Source of the DNA: an uncultured Sphingosinicella sp.
Lineage (GTDB): Bacteria; Pseudomonadota; Alphaproteobacteria; Sphingomonadales; Sphingomonadaceae
Direction of reading: 5' to 3'
Assembly (NCBI RefSeq): GCF_902806315.1
Contig: NZ_CADCWD010000056.1
Span: 1-63,793 of the forward strand
DNA: 63,793 nucleotides
The notes below the pieces were generated by a model, which did not search any database, had not been told where the DNA came from, and saw only the letters and a program-made list of their open reading frames with translations. A program made the translations under genes and the position numbers. Positions 1-7,890 of this stretch are shown in pieces; the stretch's first letter is position 1; every line of letters starts with the position of its first letter.

Positions 1-486
1 CCCGCTTTCGATGTCATCGAGGCAGTCGCCGAGCGCGGCCACCTGGGGATCGAGCTCGCCGCTGATGTGACCGGCATAAGCGGCGACGAGATCGCCCGGG
101 TCGAGGATCTTGCCCGCCTCCATGAGACCCATAACCGACCTGGTGGCGGCCATCCGGCGCCGGCTGACCGAGGTGACGCGGTTGTGATGGACCCAGAGCC
201 GAATCGAGACGAGGCGATCGCTGTCGGCCGGGTCGAGCTCACCCGGGCCGCGAAGGTTCACGATCGCGCCGGATTCCACGCGGTCGCAGCGCGGACGGGT
301 CTCGGTGGCGACGAGGGCGCTGGCCGCGACGTCCGGGATATAGTCCTGGCGGCGGAGAAGGGCGAAGTCCTCCTCGTCCCAGCCGTGGAGGTGGAGCCAG
401 ACGAAGCCGGGACCGCGATAGGCTTCAGCCTCCTCGATCGTCAGGCGGCGGAACTTCCCGTCGCCCGCGAGGAGGCCGCACTCCAT
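1..486 (-). CDS. zntB: ZntB/CorA-family divalent cation transporter, C-terminus cut by window edge
   Basis: Translating the minus strand from the ATG at 486 gives 162 codons open to the window edge, starting MECGLLAGDGKFRRL. Blocks WLHLHGWDEEDF, IVNLRG and LVSIRLWVHHNRVTSV match the cytoplasmic N-terminal domain of ZntB, a CorA-like inner-membrane protein that moves Zn2+ or related ions. The two membrane helices and the GxN motif that would settle the family lie outside the window. It begins 4 bp after the galU stop on the same strand, so the two are probably cotranscribed. Family is fairly sure; the ion transported is inference. Confidence 0.75.
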   Translation of the reverse strand, partial: MECGLLAGDGKFRRLTIEEAEAYRGPGFVWLHLHGWDEEDFALLRRQDYIPDVAASALVATETRPRCDRVESGAIVNLRGPGELDPADSDRLVSIRLWVHHNRVTSVSRRRMAATRSVMGLMEAGKILDPGDLVAAYAGHISGELDPQVAALGDCLDDIESG

Positions 487-490
487 GCTT

Positions 491-1348
491 CTAGAGGTCC
501 GCGATGAAGGCGCGCACCGCGGGGGCGACGTCGTCGCGCTTCAAGGCGAGGGCGATGTTGGCGATGACGAAGCCGACCTTGTCGCCGCAATCGTGGCGCT
601 CGCCCTCGAAGGTGAGGCCGTGGAAGGGCTGCTGCCCGATCAGCTTGGCCATCGCATCGGTGAGCTGGATTTCGCCGCCCGCGCCGGTCTCCTTGTCTTC
701 GAGGATGCGCATGATCTCGGGCTGGAGGATGTAGCGGCCGACCACGGCGAGGTTCGAGGGAGCATCCTCGGGCCTAGGCTTTTCGACCAGGCCCTTCACC
801 TCGGTGAGGCGGCCGTCCGCAGAGCCGGGAGTGATGACGCCGTAGCTGGCGGTGCGCTCGCGCGGCACTTCCTGCACGCAGACGATGTTGCCGCCCACCT
901 TGTTATAGGCCTCGACCATCTGCGCGACGCAGCCGGGCTTGCCGACCATCAGGTCGTCGGGGAGGAGGACGGCGAAGGGCTCGTCGCCGACGATCTCGCG
1001 CGCGCACCAGACCGCGTGGCCGAGACCAAGGGGCTCCTGCTGGCGAACGGAAGCGATGGACCCGGGCGGCATGCGCGTGGGCTCCAGCAGGTCGAGCGAC
1101 TTGCCGCGGGCGCGCATGGTGGTCTCGAGTTCGAAGCCGATGTCGAAATAGTCTTCGAGACCGACTTTCCCGCGGCCGGTGACGAAGATCATCTGCTCGA
1201 TGCCGGCCTCCCGCGCCTCATCGACCGCATACTGGATCAGCGGCCGGTCGACGACGGGCAGAAGCTCCTTCGCGAAGGCCTTGGTGGCGGGGAGGAAGCG
1301 GGTGCCGAGACCGGCAACCGGGAATACGGCCTTGCGGACAGGTTTCAT
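491..1348 (-). CDS. galU: UTP--glucose-1-phosphate uridylyltransferase
   Basis: Makes UDP-glucose from UTP and glucose-1-phosphate, the sugar donor for envelope polysaccharides and glycolipids. The 285-residue protein has the nucleotide-binding signature PVAGLGTRFLPATKA (residues 10-24), the catalytic lysine region AKELLPVVDRP, and later blocks LAVVGRYIL and GEIQLTDAM. Length fits bacterial GalU (about 290). It is followed 4 bp downstream by the ZntB-like gene and preceded by a small lipoprotein gene on the same strand. Cytosolic; no oddity seen. Confidence 0.96.
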   Translation of the reverse strand: MKPVRKAVFPVAGLGTRFLPATKAFAKELLPVVDRPLIQYAVDEAREAGIEQMIFVTGRGKVGLEDYFDIGFELETTMRARGKSLDLLEPTRMPPGSIASVRQQEPLGLGHAVWCAREIVGDEPFAVLLPDDLMVGKPGCVAQMVEAYNKVGGNIVCVQEVPRERTASYGVITPGSADGRLTEVKGLVEKPRPEDAPSNLAVVGRYILQPEIMRILEDKETGAGGEIQLTDAMAKLIGQQPFHGLTFEGERHDCGDKVGFVIANIALALKRDDVAPAVRAFIADL

Positions 1349-1377
1349 CGAGACTCCGAAGATGGTGAGTGGCCCGA

Positions 1378-1617
1378 TCAGGTCGGGGGAAGGTCGAAAC
1401 GGTCGTCCTCGCGCTCTTCCGAACGGCGCAGCGTTTCATCGACGCGCTCGGGACGGGCGATCGGCGGCGGGGTGAGAAGCTCGTCGGTGGTGGGCGCGCG
1501 GGCGGCCATTGCGGGAGCGGGCGGCATTTGCTGGCCCGCGGCCGGCTGAAGCGGCTCGCGCCCGCCGCACGCGGCCAAGGCGAGGAGAAGGGCTGCGGCA
1601 GCGATGAGCCTGGTCAT
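1378..1617 (-). CDS. Small predicted lipoprotein
   Basis: A 79-residue protein with a short hydrophobic signal peptide and lipobox LAAC (Cys17), then a Pro/Ala-rich stretch and a charged tail (RRSEEREDDRFDLPPT). It has no domain I recognise. Small lipoproteins of this kind are common in sphingomonads. It is divergent from the TlpA-like gene, with about 108 bp between the starts, and 29 bp upstream of galU on the same strand. Reality of the gene is supported by the lipobox and neat spacing; function unknown. Confidence 0.7.
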   Translation of the reverse strand: MTRLIAAAALLLALAACGGREPLQPAAGQQMPPAPAMAARAPTTDELLTPPPIARPERVDETLRRSEEREDDRFDLPPT

Positions 1618-1726
1618 GCCGCACCCTTAGCCACAGCGAGCGAAAAAGCGAAGCCGCTTGTCCGGCCACCGCGGGGCTTTTATCGAGACAGCCTTCCTCC
1701 CCCGCCCGTTCTTCCGGAGACCCGAC

Positions 1727-2296
1727 TTGCGGCCGTCCGCCCTCCTTTTGCCCGCCCTTCTGCTCGCCGCCTGCGACGGTGGGAGCGACGCGCCTGGCAG
1801 CAAGGCAGCGCCGAACGCCGTCTCGGAGGCCGCGGCGAAGCGAGAGGTTGCGGGTGTGCTCGACCGCTCCTTCGCCGGCACGCCTGCGCCGGGCGCCGGC
1901 TTCCGGGACCCGCGGGGCAAGGCGGTGAGCCTCGCCAGCTTTCGAGGGAAGCCGCTGCTGGTGAACCTGTGGGCGACCTGGTGCGCGCCGTGCATCGCCG
2001 AGATGCCGACGCTCGATGCGCTCGCGGCCCGTGATAAGAAACTGCAGGTGCTCGCCGTCAGCCAGGATATTGGCGGGCGGGAAAAGGTCGATGCTTTCTT
2101 CGGCAAGCGCGGTTTCCGGATGCTCCAGCCCTATGTGGATCCCGAGCTGTCGCTCATGACCGAGCTCAAGGTGGGCACGCTGCCGACCACGATCCTCTAC
2201 GATGCCCAGGGCCGCGAGGTTTGGCGAATGACCGGGATGGAGGATTGGCAGGGGAGCCGGGCGGCGGCGCTCATCGCGGAAGCTTCGAAGAGCTAG
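1727..2296 (+). CDS. TlpA-family thiol:disulfide reductase lipoprotein
   Basis: Periplasmic thioredoxin-like protein of 189 residues. I chose the TTG at 1727 because GGAGA lies 7 bases upstream and the product then starts with a clean lipoprotein signal, MRPSALLLPALLLAAC (Cys16); upstream in-frame codons give no sensible signal peptide. The active site is WATWCAPC with Cys86 and Cys89, followed by the cis-Pro region VGTLPTTILYD. TlpA/ResA/CcmG relatives reduce disulfides in the periplasm, for example in cytochrome c or oxidase assembly; the partner here is unknown. Confidence 0.88.
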   Translation: MRPSALLLPALLLAACDGGSDAPGSKAAPNAVSEAAAKREVAGVLDRSFAGTPAPGAGFRDPRGKAVSLASFRGKPLLVNLWATWCAPCIAEMPTLDALAARDKKLQVLAVSQDIGGREKVDAFFGKRGFRMLQPYVDPELSLMTELKVGTLPTTILYDAQGREVWRMTGMEDWQGSRAAALIAEASKS

Positions 2297-2390
2297 GAGG
2301 CAGGCGGAGCAGGCGCCCGGGATGGGGCGGCCGCAGGCCATCCGAAAAGCTGCGGTAAAAGCGATAAAGAGAGCTTGTGCGTCGCGGAGG

Positions 2391-3218
2391 TCAGTCGCGC
2401 AGCAGCTCGTTGATGCTGGTCTTGGAGCGGGTGCGGGCGTCGACGCGCTTGACGATGACGGCGCAGGCGAGGGACGGGCCGGTGCCGTCGCGGGAGGGGA
2501 GCGTGCCCGGGACGACGACCGAATAAGCGGGGACGCGGCCGGTGAAGGTCTCGCCGGTGGCGCGGTCGACGATCTTGGTCGAGGCGCCGATGAAGACGCC
2601 CATCGAGAGCACCGCGCCTTGCTCCACGATCACGCCTTCGGCGACTTCGGAGCGGGCGCCGATGAAGCAATCATCCTCGATGATCACCGGGCCGGCCTGT
2701 AGCGGCTCCAGCACGCCGCCGATGCCGGTGCCGCCCGATATGTGGACGTTGCGGCCAATCTGGGCGCAGCTTCCGACCGTCGCCCAGGTGTCGACCATCG
2801 TGCCTTCGCCGACATAGGCGCCGATATTGACGAAGCTTGGCATCAGCACCGCATTGGGAGCGATGAAGGCGCCGCGGCGGACGATCGCTCCGGGCACGGC
2901 GCGGAAGCCCGCCTCGCCAAAGCGGGCCGGATCCCAGCCCAGGAACTTGGAAGGCACCTTGTCCCACCAGGTCGCGCCGCCGGGGCCGCCGGAGATCGCT
3001 TCCATGGGGTTGAGGCGGAAGCTCAGCAGCACCGCCTTCTTCAGCCACTGGTTGACGTGCCAGCCGTCCGCGTTCTTCTCGGCGACGCGCGCGCTGCCGG
3101 AATCCAGCGCCTCGATGGCGGCATCGACAGCCTCGCGTACCTCGCGGCCGGTGGAGACGGAGATGACTTCGCGTTCTTCCCAGGCGCGATCGATCGTGGA
3201 TTGGAGCGCGTCGGTCAT
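2391..3218 (-). CDS. dapD: 2,3,4,5-tetrahydropyridine-2,6-dicarboxylate N-succinyltransferase
   Basis: Lysine and meso-diaminopimelate biosynthesis: transfers succinyl from succinyl-CoA to tetrahydrodipicolinate. The 275-residue protein starts [16 protein letters not shown], preceded by GGGGGA, and has an N-terminal helical domain followed by left-handed beta-helix hexapeptide repeats ([38 protein letters not shown]). Longer in-frame readings upstream overlap the preceding gene and are not credible. Its ATG overlaps the stop of the HAD phosphatase gene (ATGA), so the two are translationally coupled. Confidence 0.96.
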   Translation of the reverse strand: MTDALQSTIDRAWEEREVISVSTGREVREAVDAAIEALDSGSARVAEKNADGWHVNQWLKKAVLLSFRLNPMEAISGGPGGATWWDKVPSKFLGWDPARFGEAGFRAVPGAIVRRGAFIAPNAVLMPSFVNIGAYVGEGTMVDTWATVGSCAQIGRNVHISGGTGIGGVLEPLQAGPVIIEDDCFIGARSEVAEGVIVEQGAVLSMGVFIGASTKIVDRATGETFTGRVPAYSVVVPGTLPSRDGTGPSLACAVIVKRVDARTRSKTSINELLRD

Positions 3219-3883
3219 CGGTCCCCCGTTATTTCGGTCAGCCAGGCGCCGATATCGCTGATGTGGAAATCGATAAAGCTGGGATCGTGCTCGTGGTTCG
3301 CCTGCTCCGAGCCGTTGTCGACCCACACGGTCGTCATTCCGAGCGCCTTGGCCGGGGCCAGGTTGCGGGCCATGTCCTCGGCGAACAAGGCGCGCGCAGG
3401 GTCGATGCCTTGCCGCTCGCAGAGCGCCGCATAGGCGCTGGGGTGGGGCTTTGGCACATAGTCCATCGCATGGATGTCGTGCATGCCGTCCCACAGGTTG
3501 GCGAGGCCGAGCTTGTCGAGCACGCGCGCGGCGTAGTCGGCGTCGCCGTTGGTGAAGACGAATTTCCGTCCAGGCAACGTGTCGATCGCCGCCACCAGCT
3601 TGGGATCCGCCGAGATGCGGGCAAGGTCAATGTCGTGGACGAAGGCGAGGAATTCGTGCGGGTCGACATTGTGGGAAGCGATCAGCCCCGCAAGCGTGGT
3701 GCCGTGCTGGTGGAAATGGCTCTTCTGGATCGCGCGAGCCCGGTCGAAGTCGCAGCCGACCAGGCGCCGCACATATTCGGTCATCCGGGCGTCGATCAGC
3801 TCGAACAAATTGGTCGACGACGGATAGAGGCAATTGTCGAGATCGAAGATCCAGGATTCGATATGAGCCAAAGCGGGAAGCAT
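3215..3883 (-). CDS. HAD-superfamily pyrimidine 5'-nucleotidase-like hydrolase
   Basis: A 222-residue soluble HAD phosphatase. Motif I is FDLDNCLYP with nucleophile Asp14 and acid/base Asp16; motif II is VFTNGD; the later lysine and acidic motifs are in [10 protein letters not shown] and [10 protein letters not shown]. The DNCLYP form is typical of the YjjG/Sdt1 pyrimidine 5'-nucleotidase subgroup, so a nucleotide monophosphate is the likely substrate, but that is inference. It is first in a two-gene operon with dapD (ATGA overlap), a conserved pairing in relatives whose metabolic logic is unclear. Confidence 0.85.
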   Translation of the reverse strand: MLPALAHIESWIFDLDNCLYPSSTNLFELIDARMTEYVRRLVGCDFDRARAIQKSHFHQHGTTLAGLIASHNVDPHEFLAFVHDIDLARISADPKLVAAIDTLPGRKFVFTNGDADYAARVLDKLGLANLWDGMHDIHAMDYVPKPHPSAYAALCERQGIDPARALFAEDMARNLAPAKALGMTTVWVDNGSEQANHEHDPSFIDFHISDIGAWLTEITGDR

Positions 3884-3987
3884 GATTGCGCCTTAGGCAG
3901 CTTTTCGTCTTCAGCAAATTGAAAGCATCGCCTGCTATAGGGAGCGACGAAAAGTCCAAGCTATTCCAAATATTTAGCGAGGGTGCT

Positions 3988-6294
3988 ATGAGCCATCGAG
4001 TGACGAGCAAGGCACTTCTCATGACCGCGTGCGTCGCCGCGCTCGCGCTTGCCGGCTGCGGTGGAGGAGGCGGCGGCGCCCGTCCCGCGCCGATTACGGC
4101 AGCCCCGGCGGCCCCTCCGCCGCCACCTCCTCCGCCGCCACCTCCACCGCCTCCGCCGCCACCCGCGACCAGTTTCGACGATTCGGAATATCGCCGTTCC
4201 AACGGCTCGGTCGCCGGCAGCGCGATCAGCGCCTATGTGGCGGGCGGGCGAGGGCAGGGCGTGAAGGTCGCCGTGGTCGATAGCGGCATCAACCCCAGCC
4301 TTGCTGAATTCGCAGGCCGGATCGATCCGGCCAGCCAGGATCTGGTGGCGAGCCGGGGCGTCGCTGACACCGAAGGCCATGGCACCGCGGTCAGCGGAGT
4401 CGTGGCGGCGAACCGCGACGGCACCGGGATGATGGGCGTCGCGTTCGAATCGACGATCCTGTCCTTCAACACCTCCGACCCCAAGAATTGCGACGAGAAG
4501 GACGGCTGCAAGCATAGCGACAGCGCAATCGGCCGGGCGATCGACCTTGCCCGGATCAACGGCGCGCGGGTGATCAACATCTCCCTGGGTGGCGAGGGCG
4601 TCGGGCAGGCGGTATTGAGCGCCGTCAGCCGTGCGACGCTTGCCGGACTCGTGATTGTGGTTTCGGCCGGCAATGACGGCAAGGAAGCCACCGGCGGCAA
4701 TCCCGATGCATTCGCGCTGGGCAGTGCTCAGGCGGGCAACGGCCTCGTCATCATCGCCGGATCACACGGCACGGCAACGGACGTTCGAGCGATCTCCGAA
4801 TTCTCCAATCGCGCCGGCAACGGGGCACAACATTATCTGACGGCGCTCGGCTACCGGGTGCGGACGTTGGATCACACCGGGCAGGCGCTGCTCTATTCCG
4901 GCACCTCTTTTTCGGCCCCCGTGATCAGCGGCGCGGCGGCCTTGCTGGCGAGCGCCTTCCCGAACCTCACCGGCAAGCAGATCGTCGACATCCTGATGCA
5001 GAGCGCGGACGATGCCGGCGCGGCCGGCCGGGACGCGGTGTTCGGCAACGGCATCCTCAACATCGCGCGCGCCTTCCAGCCGATCGGGCAGACGTCGCTG
5101 GCGGGCTCCAACCAGCCGGTGTCGACAACGTCGAGCAGCGGCCAGACCTCCAGCACGATGGGCGATGCGAAGATCCCGGTCGTGGGCGCGGTCATCCTCG
5201 ACGGTTATTCGCGCGCCTTCGCCATGGATTTCGCGCAGTCGCTGACCCGCGCTCCCCAGGAGCAGCCGCTCGCTCAGGCGCTTGGGGGGGATTATCGCAC
5301 GGCGGCGGCGGGAGCTCGCGGCACGGCTGTGTCGGTCACGATCAACCGCAACTTCACGGGCCAGCCCCAAGTGGGCCTGGCACAGGCGGGCCTGAGCTAC
5401 GAAGACAGCCGCAAGGCCAAGCTGGTGGCGGGCATGGCGCTCAGCCGGCTGACGCCGAAGACGGCGGTGGCATTCGGATTTTCGGAAAGCGGCCGGGCGC
5501 TGCAGCAGCGGCTGTCGGGCCACGAGCAGAATGCGTTCCTGGTCGCGCGCGACCCGATGACGCGCAGCGGCTTCTTTGCGGACGCATCGACCAGCATGGG
5601 CGTGCGCCACGATGTCGGGCCGGTCGGCCTGACCGTGACCAGCGAGCGCGGGCGCGTCTACAATCCGGGGCTTGTCCGGCAGCTCCAGGACCCATCCTAT
5701 ACGATCAGCTCGGTCACTGCGGACCGGCGCATCGGCCCCGCAACCCTGTCGGTCGGAGCGACCCGGCTGGACGAACAGGAGACGATGCTGGGCAGCCGCT
5801 TCAGCGCCGCCTTCGCGCAGGGCGGCGCGACCAGTCACTTCCTCGACAGCAGCGCTTCCTTCGACCTGGGCCGCGGCTGGGGCGCCTTTGCGAGCTATCG
5901 CCGCGGCTGGACCAGCATGGCCGGCAGTGGCGCGCTGGTGGAGCAAGGCCGGCTCAGCACCGACGCCTGGGCGATGGACCTGTCAAAGGCCAATGCGTTG
6001 AGGCCCGGCGACAAGCTGGCCTTCCGAGTGATGCAGCCGCTGCGCGTGCGCTCGGGCGGCTTCGACCTCAACGTGCCGGTCTCCTACGACTATAGCAACG
6101 GCGCAGTGGGCTACGAGAACCGGCAGCTCAGCCTTGCGCCGACGGGGCGCGAGATCGACTTCGAGGCCGCTTACAGCGTCGGCCTGCTCGGCGGGCGGCT
6201 CGGCATCAACGCCTTCCTGCGCACCGATCCGGGGCACATCGAGGCGATGCGCAACGATGTCGGTGGCGCGTTCCGCTACTCGCTGGGATTCTGA
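3988..6294 (+). CDS. Subtilisin-like (S8) serine protease autotransporter with lipobox
   Basis: 768 residues from the ATG at 3988, which has GAGGG just upstream. Order: signal peptide ending in a lipobox-like LAGC (Cys24), a poly-Gly run, a run of 17 prolines, an S8 protease domain, a low-complexity Ser/Thr linker and a C-terminal beta-rich domain ending in Phe (FRYSLGF), as outer-membrane barrels do. The catalytic triad is visible: Asp98 (AVVDSGIN), His131 (EGHGTAVSG) and Ser307 (SGTSFSAP). The lipobox plus Pro-rich region recalls lipidated subtilase autotransporters such as SphB1 of Bordetella. Substrate unknown. Convergent with the next gene. Confidence 0.88.
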   Translation: MSHRVTSKALLMTACVAALALAGCGGGGGGARPAPITAAPAAPPPPPPPPPPPPPPPPPATSFDDSEYRRSNGSVAGSAISAYVAGGRGQGVKVAVVDSGINPSLAEFAGRIDPASQDLVASRGVADTEGHGTAVSGVVAANRDGTGMMGVAFESTILSFNTSDPKNCDEKDGCKHSDSAIGRAIDLARINGARVINISLGGEGVGQAVLSAVSRATLAGLVIVVSAGNDGKEATGGNPDAFALGSAQAGNGLVIIAGSHGTATDVRAISEFSNRAGNGAQHYLTALGYRVRTLDHTGQALLYSGTSFSAPVISGAAALLASAFPNLTGKQIVDILMQSADDAGAAGRDAVFGNGILNIARAFQPIGQTSLAGSNQPVSTTSSSGQTSSTMGDAKIPVVGAVILDGYSRAFAMDFAQSLTRAPQEQPLAQALGGDYRTAAAGARGTAVSVTINRNFTGQPQVGLAQAGLSYEDSRKAKLVAGMALSRLTPKTAVAFGFSESGRALQQRLSGHEQNAFLVARDPMTRSGFFADASTSMGVRHDVGPVGLTVTSERGRVYNPGLVRQLQDPSYTISSVTADRRIGPATLSVGATRLDEQETMLGSRFSAAFAQGGATSHFLDSSASFDLGRGWGAFASYRRGWTSMAGSGALVEQGRLSTDAWAMDLSKANALRPGDKLAFRVMQPLRVRSGGFDLNVPVSYDYSNGAVGYENRQLSLAPTGREIDFEAAYSVGLLGGRLGINAFLRTDPGHIEAMRNDVGGAFRYSLGF

Positions 6295-6296
6295 GG

Positions 6297-6320
6297 CTCC
6301 TCCCCGCGGACGGGGAGGAG
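6297..6320. terminator. Perfect 10-bp palindrome, bidirectional terminator or repeat half
   Basis: CTCCTCCCCG and CGGGGAGGAG pair perfectly around a CGGA loop, followed by TTCTT. It lies in the 36-bp gap between two convergent genes, where a shared terminator is expected. It also resembles the outer arms of the longer repeats at 9088-9217 and 29775-29910, so it may be a remnant of that family. Confidence 0.65.
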
Positions 6321-6330
6321 TTCTTGAGGT

Positions 6331-6900
6331 TCAGATGCTGGTCGGCTTTTCGCCGCCGAAGCCGTTCGTCTGCGGAGTGACCGGCTGCCGGGCGAAGGTC
6401 TGGCCCATGCATTGGGCGAGCGCGGTCATCGCCGAGCGGCCGCTGCCGAGCGGAAGCGTGCCGAGGCGCTGGCCTTCGCCGCTGATGTTCATGCCGGCCG
6501 CCTGAACGAATTCGGTGATGAAGTCCGAGCCCTGCTTCTGGCCCGGAGGCACAGCGAACATGAGGCCCGGGCCGTCCTGATCGATCTGGGTCTTGGCGAC
6601 CGCCTTCATCTGCCAGGGGCCTTCCTGGTCGAACTCGACCGCGATTTCATACTGGCCGCCATCCTTCAAAGTCGACCAGGAGCGGTTCTGGATCAGGAAG
6701 AGCAGACCTTCCTGGCCGGGTCCCGCGAGGATCGAGACGACGGTGCCCTGCGGGGAGGAAGCGTGGACGGCGCAGCCCTGCTCGCCGCCGGCAACGGTCC
6801 ACTGCGCGGCGCGGTTGGGAGCGGCTGGCGCGGGGCTCTGACTGGTGGCAGCCGCGATCGGCAGGGTCAGGGCGGACAAAGCAATCAACGGCTTCAACAT
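6331..6900 (-). CDS. Secreted protein of unknown function
   Basis: 189 residues with a cleavable-looking signal peptide (MLKPLIALSALTLPIAAATS) and a probable periplasmic domain without recognisable motifs. Two cysteines (EQGCAVHAS and LAQCMGQT) could form a disulfide. Text such as WTVAGGEQGCAVHASSPQGT faintly recalls periplasmic invasion-associated or Tsp-like small proteins, but I cannot name a family. It stands alone, convergent with the autotransporter and downstream of the suf operon on the same strand, with 133 bp between. Confidence 0.75.
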   Translation of the reverse strand: MLKPLIALSALTLPIAAATSQSPAPAAPNRAAQWTVAGGEQGCAVHASSPQGTVVSILAGPGQEGLLFLIQNRSWSTLKDGGQYEIAVEFDQEGPWQMKAVAKTQIDQDGPGLMFAVPPGQKQGSDFITEFVQAAGMNISGEGQRLGTLPLGSGRSAMTALAQCMGQTFARQPVTPQTNGFGGEKPTSI

Positions 6901-6984
6901 CTTGGCTCTCCACTCGCCCGCCGCCCGTGCCTCACTTAGTATGTTGAACCCGCTTGACTTCCTTTGGTTGCTCGCCGTTTCGCT

Positions 6985-7007
6985 CGGTTCGTCGATTCGC
7001 CGAACCG
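6985..7007 (-). terminator. Possible weak terminator hairpin after the suf operon
   Basis: CGGTTCG and CGAACCG form a 7-bp stem with a 9-nt loop about 27 bp beyond the sufA stop. There is no T-tract on the minus strand, so termination would be weak or Rho-assisted. The rest of the 133-bp gap must carry the promoter of the downstream secreted protein gene; no clear boxes seen. Confidence 0.3.
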
Positions 7008-7033
7008 CGTCCCGATGCGGAACTTTTAACCTT

Positions 7034-7393
7034 TTAGACGGTGAAGCTCTCGCCGCAGCCGCAGGCGCCCTTGGCGTTCGGATTTTCGAACACGAAGCCG
7101 GCGGTGAAATCGTCTTCCTTCCAGTCCATGCGGCTGCCGATCAGATAGAGGATCGAGGCGCCGTCGACGTAGAAGGTGCCGCCGGGCGTGACGATCTTCT
7201 CGTCGAACGGCTTTTCCTCGCTAACATAATCGACCGAGTAAGCGAGGCCGGAGCAGCCGCGGCGGGGAGTGGAAAGCTTGACGCCCACGGCGCCCTCGGG
7301 TGCGCGGGACATGAGCGCAGCGATGCGCGCTTCCGCGGAGGGGGTGAGGGTGAGCGCGGCTGGACGCGCGCGGGTCTTGGTCTCGGTGCTCAT
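7034..7393 (-). CDS. sufA: A-type Fe-S carrier protein SufA
   Basis: 119-residue HesB/IscA/SufA fold protein that carries an Fe-S cluster from the SufBCD scaffold to target enzymes. The three ligand cysteines are present: Cys47 in RRGCSGLAY, and Cys111 and Cys113 in GACGCGESF near the C-terminus. The ATG at 7393 shares one base with the sufT stop (TGATG); a GTG one codon earlier is also possible. It is the last gene of the suf operon. ErpA or IscA cannot be strictly excluded by sequence alone, but the context favours SufA. Confidence 0.92.
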   Translation of the reverse strand: MSTETKTRARPAALTLTPSAEARIAALMSRAPEGAVGVKLSTPRRGCSGLAYSVDYVSEEKPFDEKIVTPGGTFYVDGASILYLIGSRMDWKEDDFTAGFVFENPNAKGACGCGESFTV

Positions 7394-7890
7394 CACAGCA
7401 TACCCAGTTCAAGCTTGGCCTCGTCGCTCATCTTCTGCGGGTCCCAGGGCGGGTCCCAGACGAGCTCGACTTCGGCATCGCCAATGCCCGGAACGGCGCC
7501 GACACGGAGCTCGATCTCGCCGGGCATCGACTCCGCGACCGGGCAGTGCGGCGTGGTCAGGGTCATGGTGACCTTGGCGTGGTTCCCGGGCAGGATCTCG
7601 ACGCCGTAGATGAGGCCGAGATCGTAGATGTTGACCGGGATCTCCGGGTCGTAAATCTCCTTGAGCGCCTCGATCACGGCCTCGTAGAGGTCGCCGCCGG
7701 GCTCGACCGGAGCCGGCTCGGCAGGCTTCTGCGCGAGGAAGCCGCTCAGATAATCCTTCTTGCGCTGATAGCCTTCTTGGGCGCCCGCCAGAGGCGAGTT
7801 GGGTGTCTCGATCACGTCCGAGACGCGCGCCTTGGGCGGGCGTGGCGCCGCGTCGACTTCCTCGATCTCGATCTTGCGTTCTTCGTTCAT
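7393..7890 (-). CDS. sufT: SufT, MIP18/DUF59-type Fe-S maturation factor
   Basis: 165 residues: a charged, probably disordered N-terminus (about 1-65), then a DUF59/MIP18 domain with ALKEIYDPEIPVNIYDLGLIYG, TLTTPHCPVAESMP and VWDPPWDPQKMS. SufT proteins help mature Fe-S enzymes when demand is high. Its start overlaps the sufS stop by 4 bp and its stop touches the sufA start, so it is translated as part of the operon. Cytosolic. Confidence 0.92.
   Translation of the reverse strand: MNEERKIEIEEVDAAPRPPKARVSDVIETPNSPLAGAQEGYQRKKDYLSGFLAQKPAEPAPVEPGGDLYEAVIEALKEIYDPEIPVNIYDLGLIYGVEILPGNHAKVTMTLTTPHCPVAESMPGEIELRVGAVPGIGDAEVELVWDPPWDPQKMSDEAKLELGML

Noticed and set aside
1-507. Plus-strand frame at the window start
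   Set aside because: The minus strand encodes a convincing ZntB N-terminal domain over the same bases.
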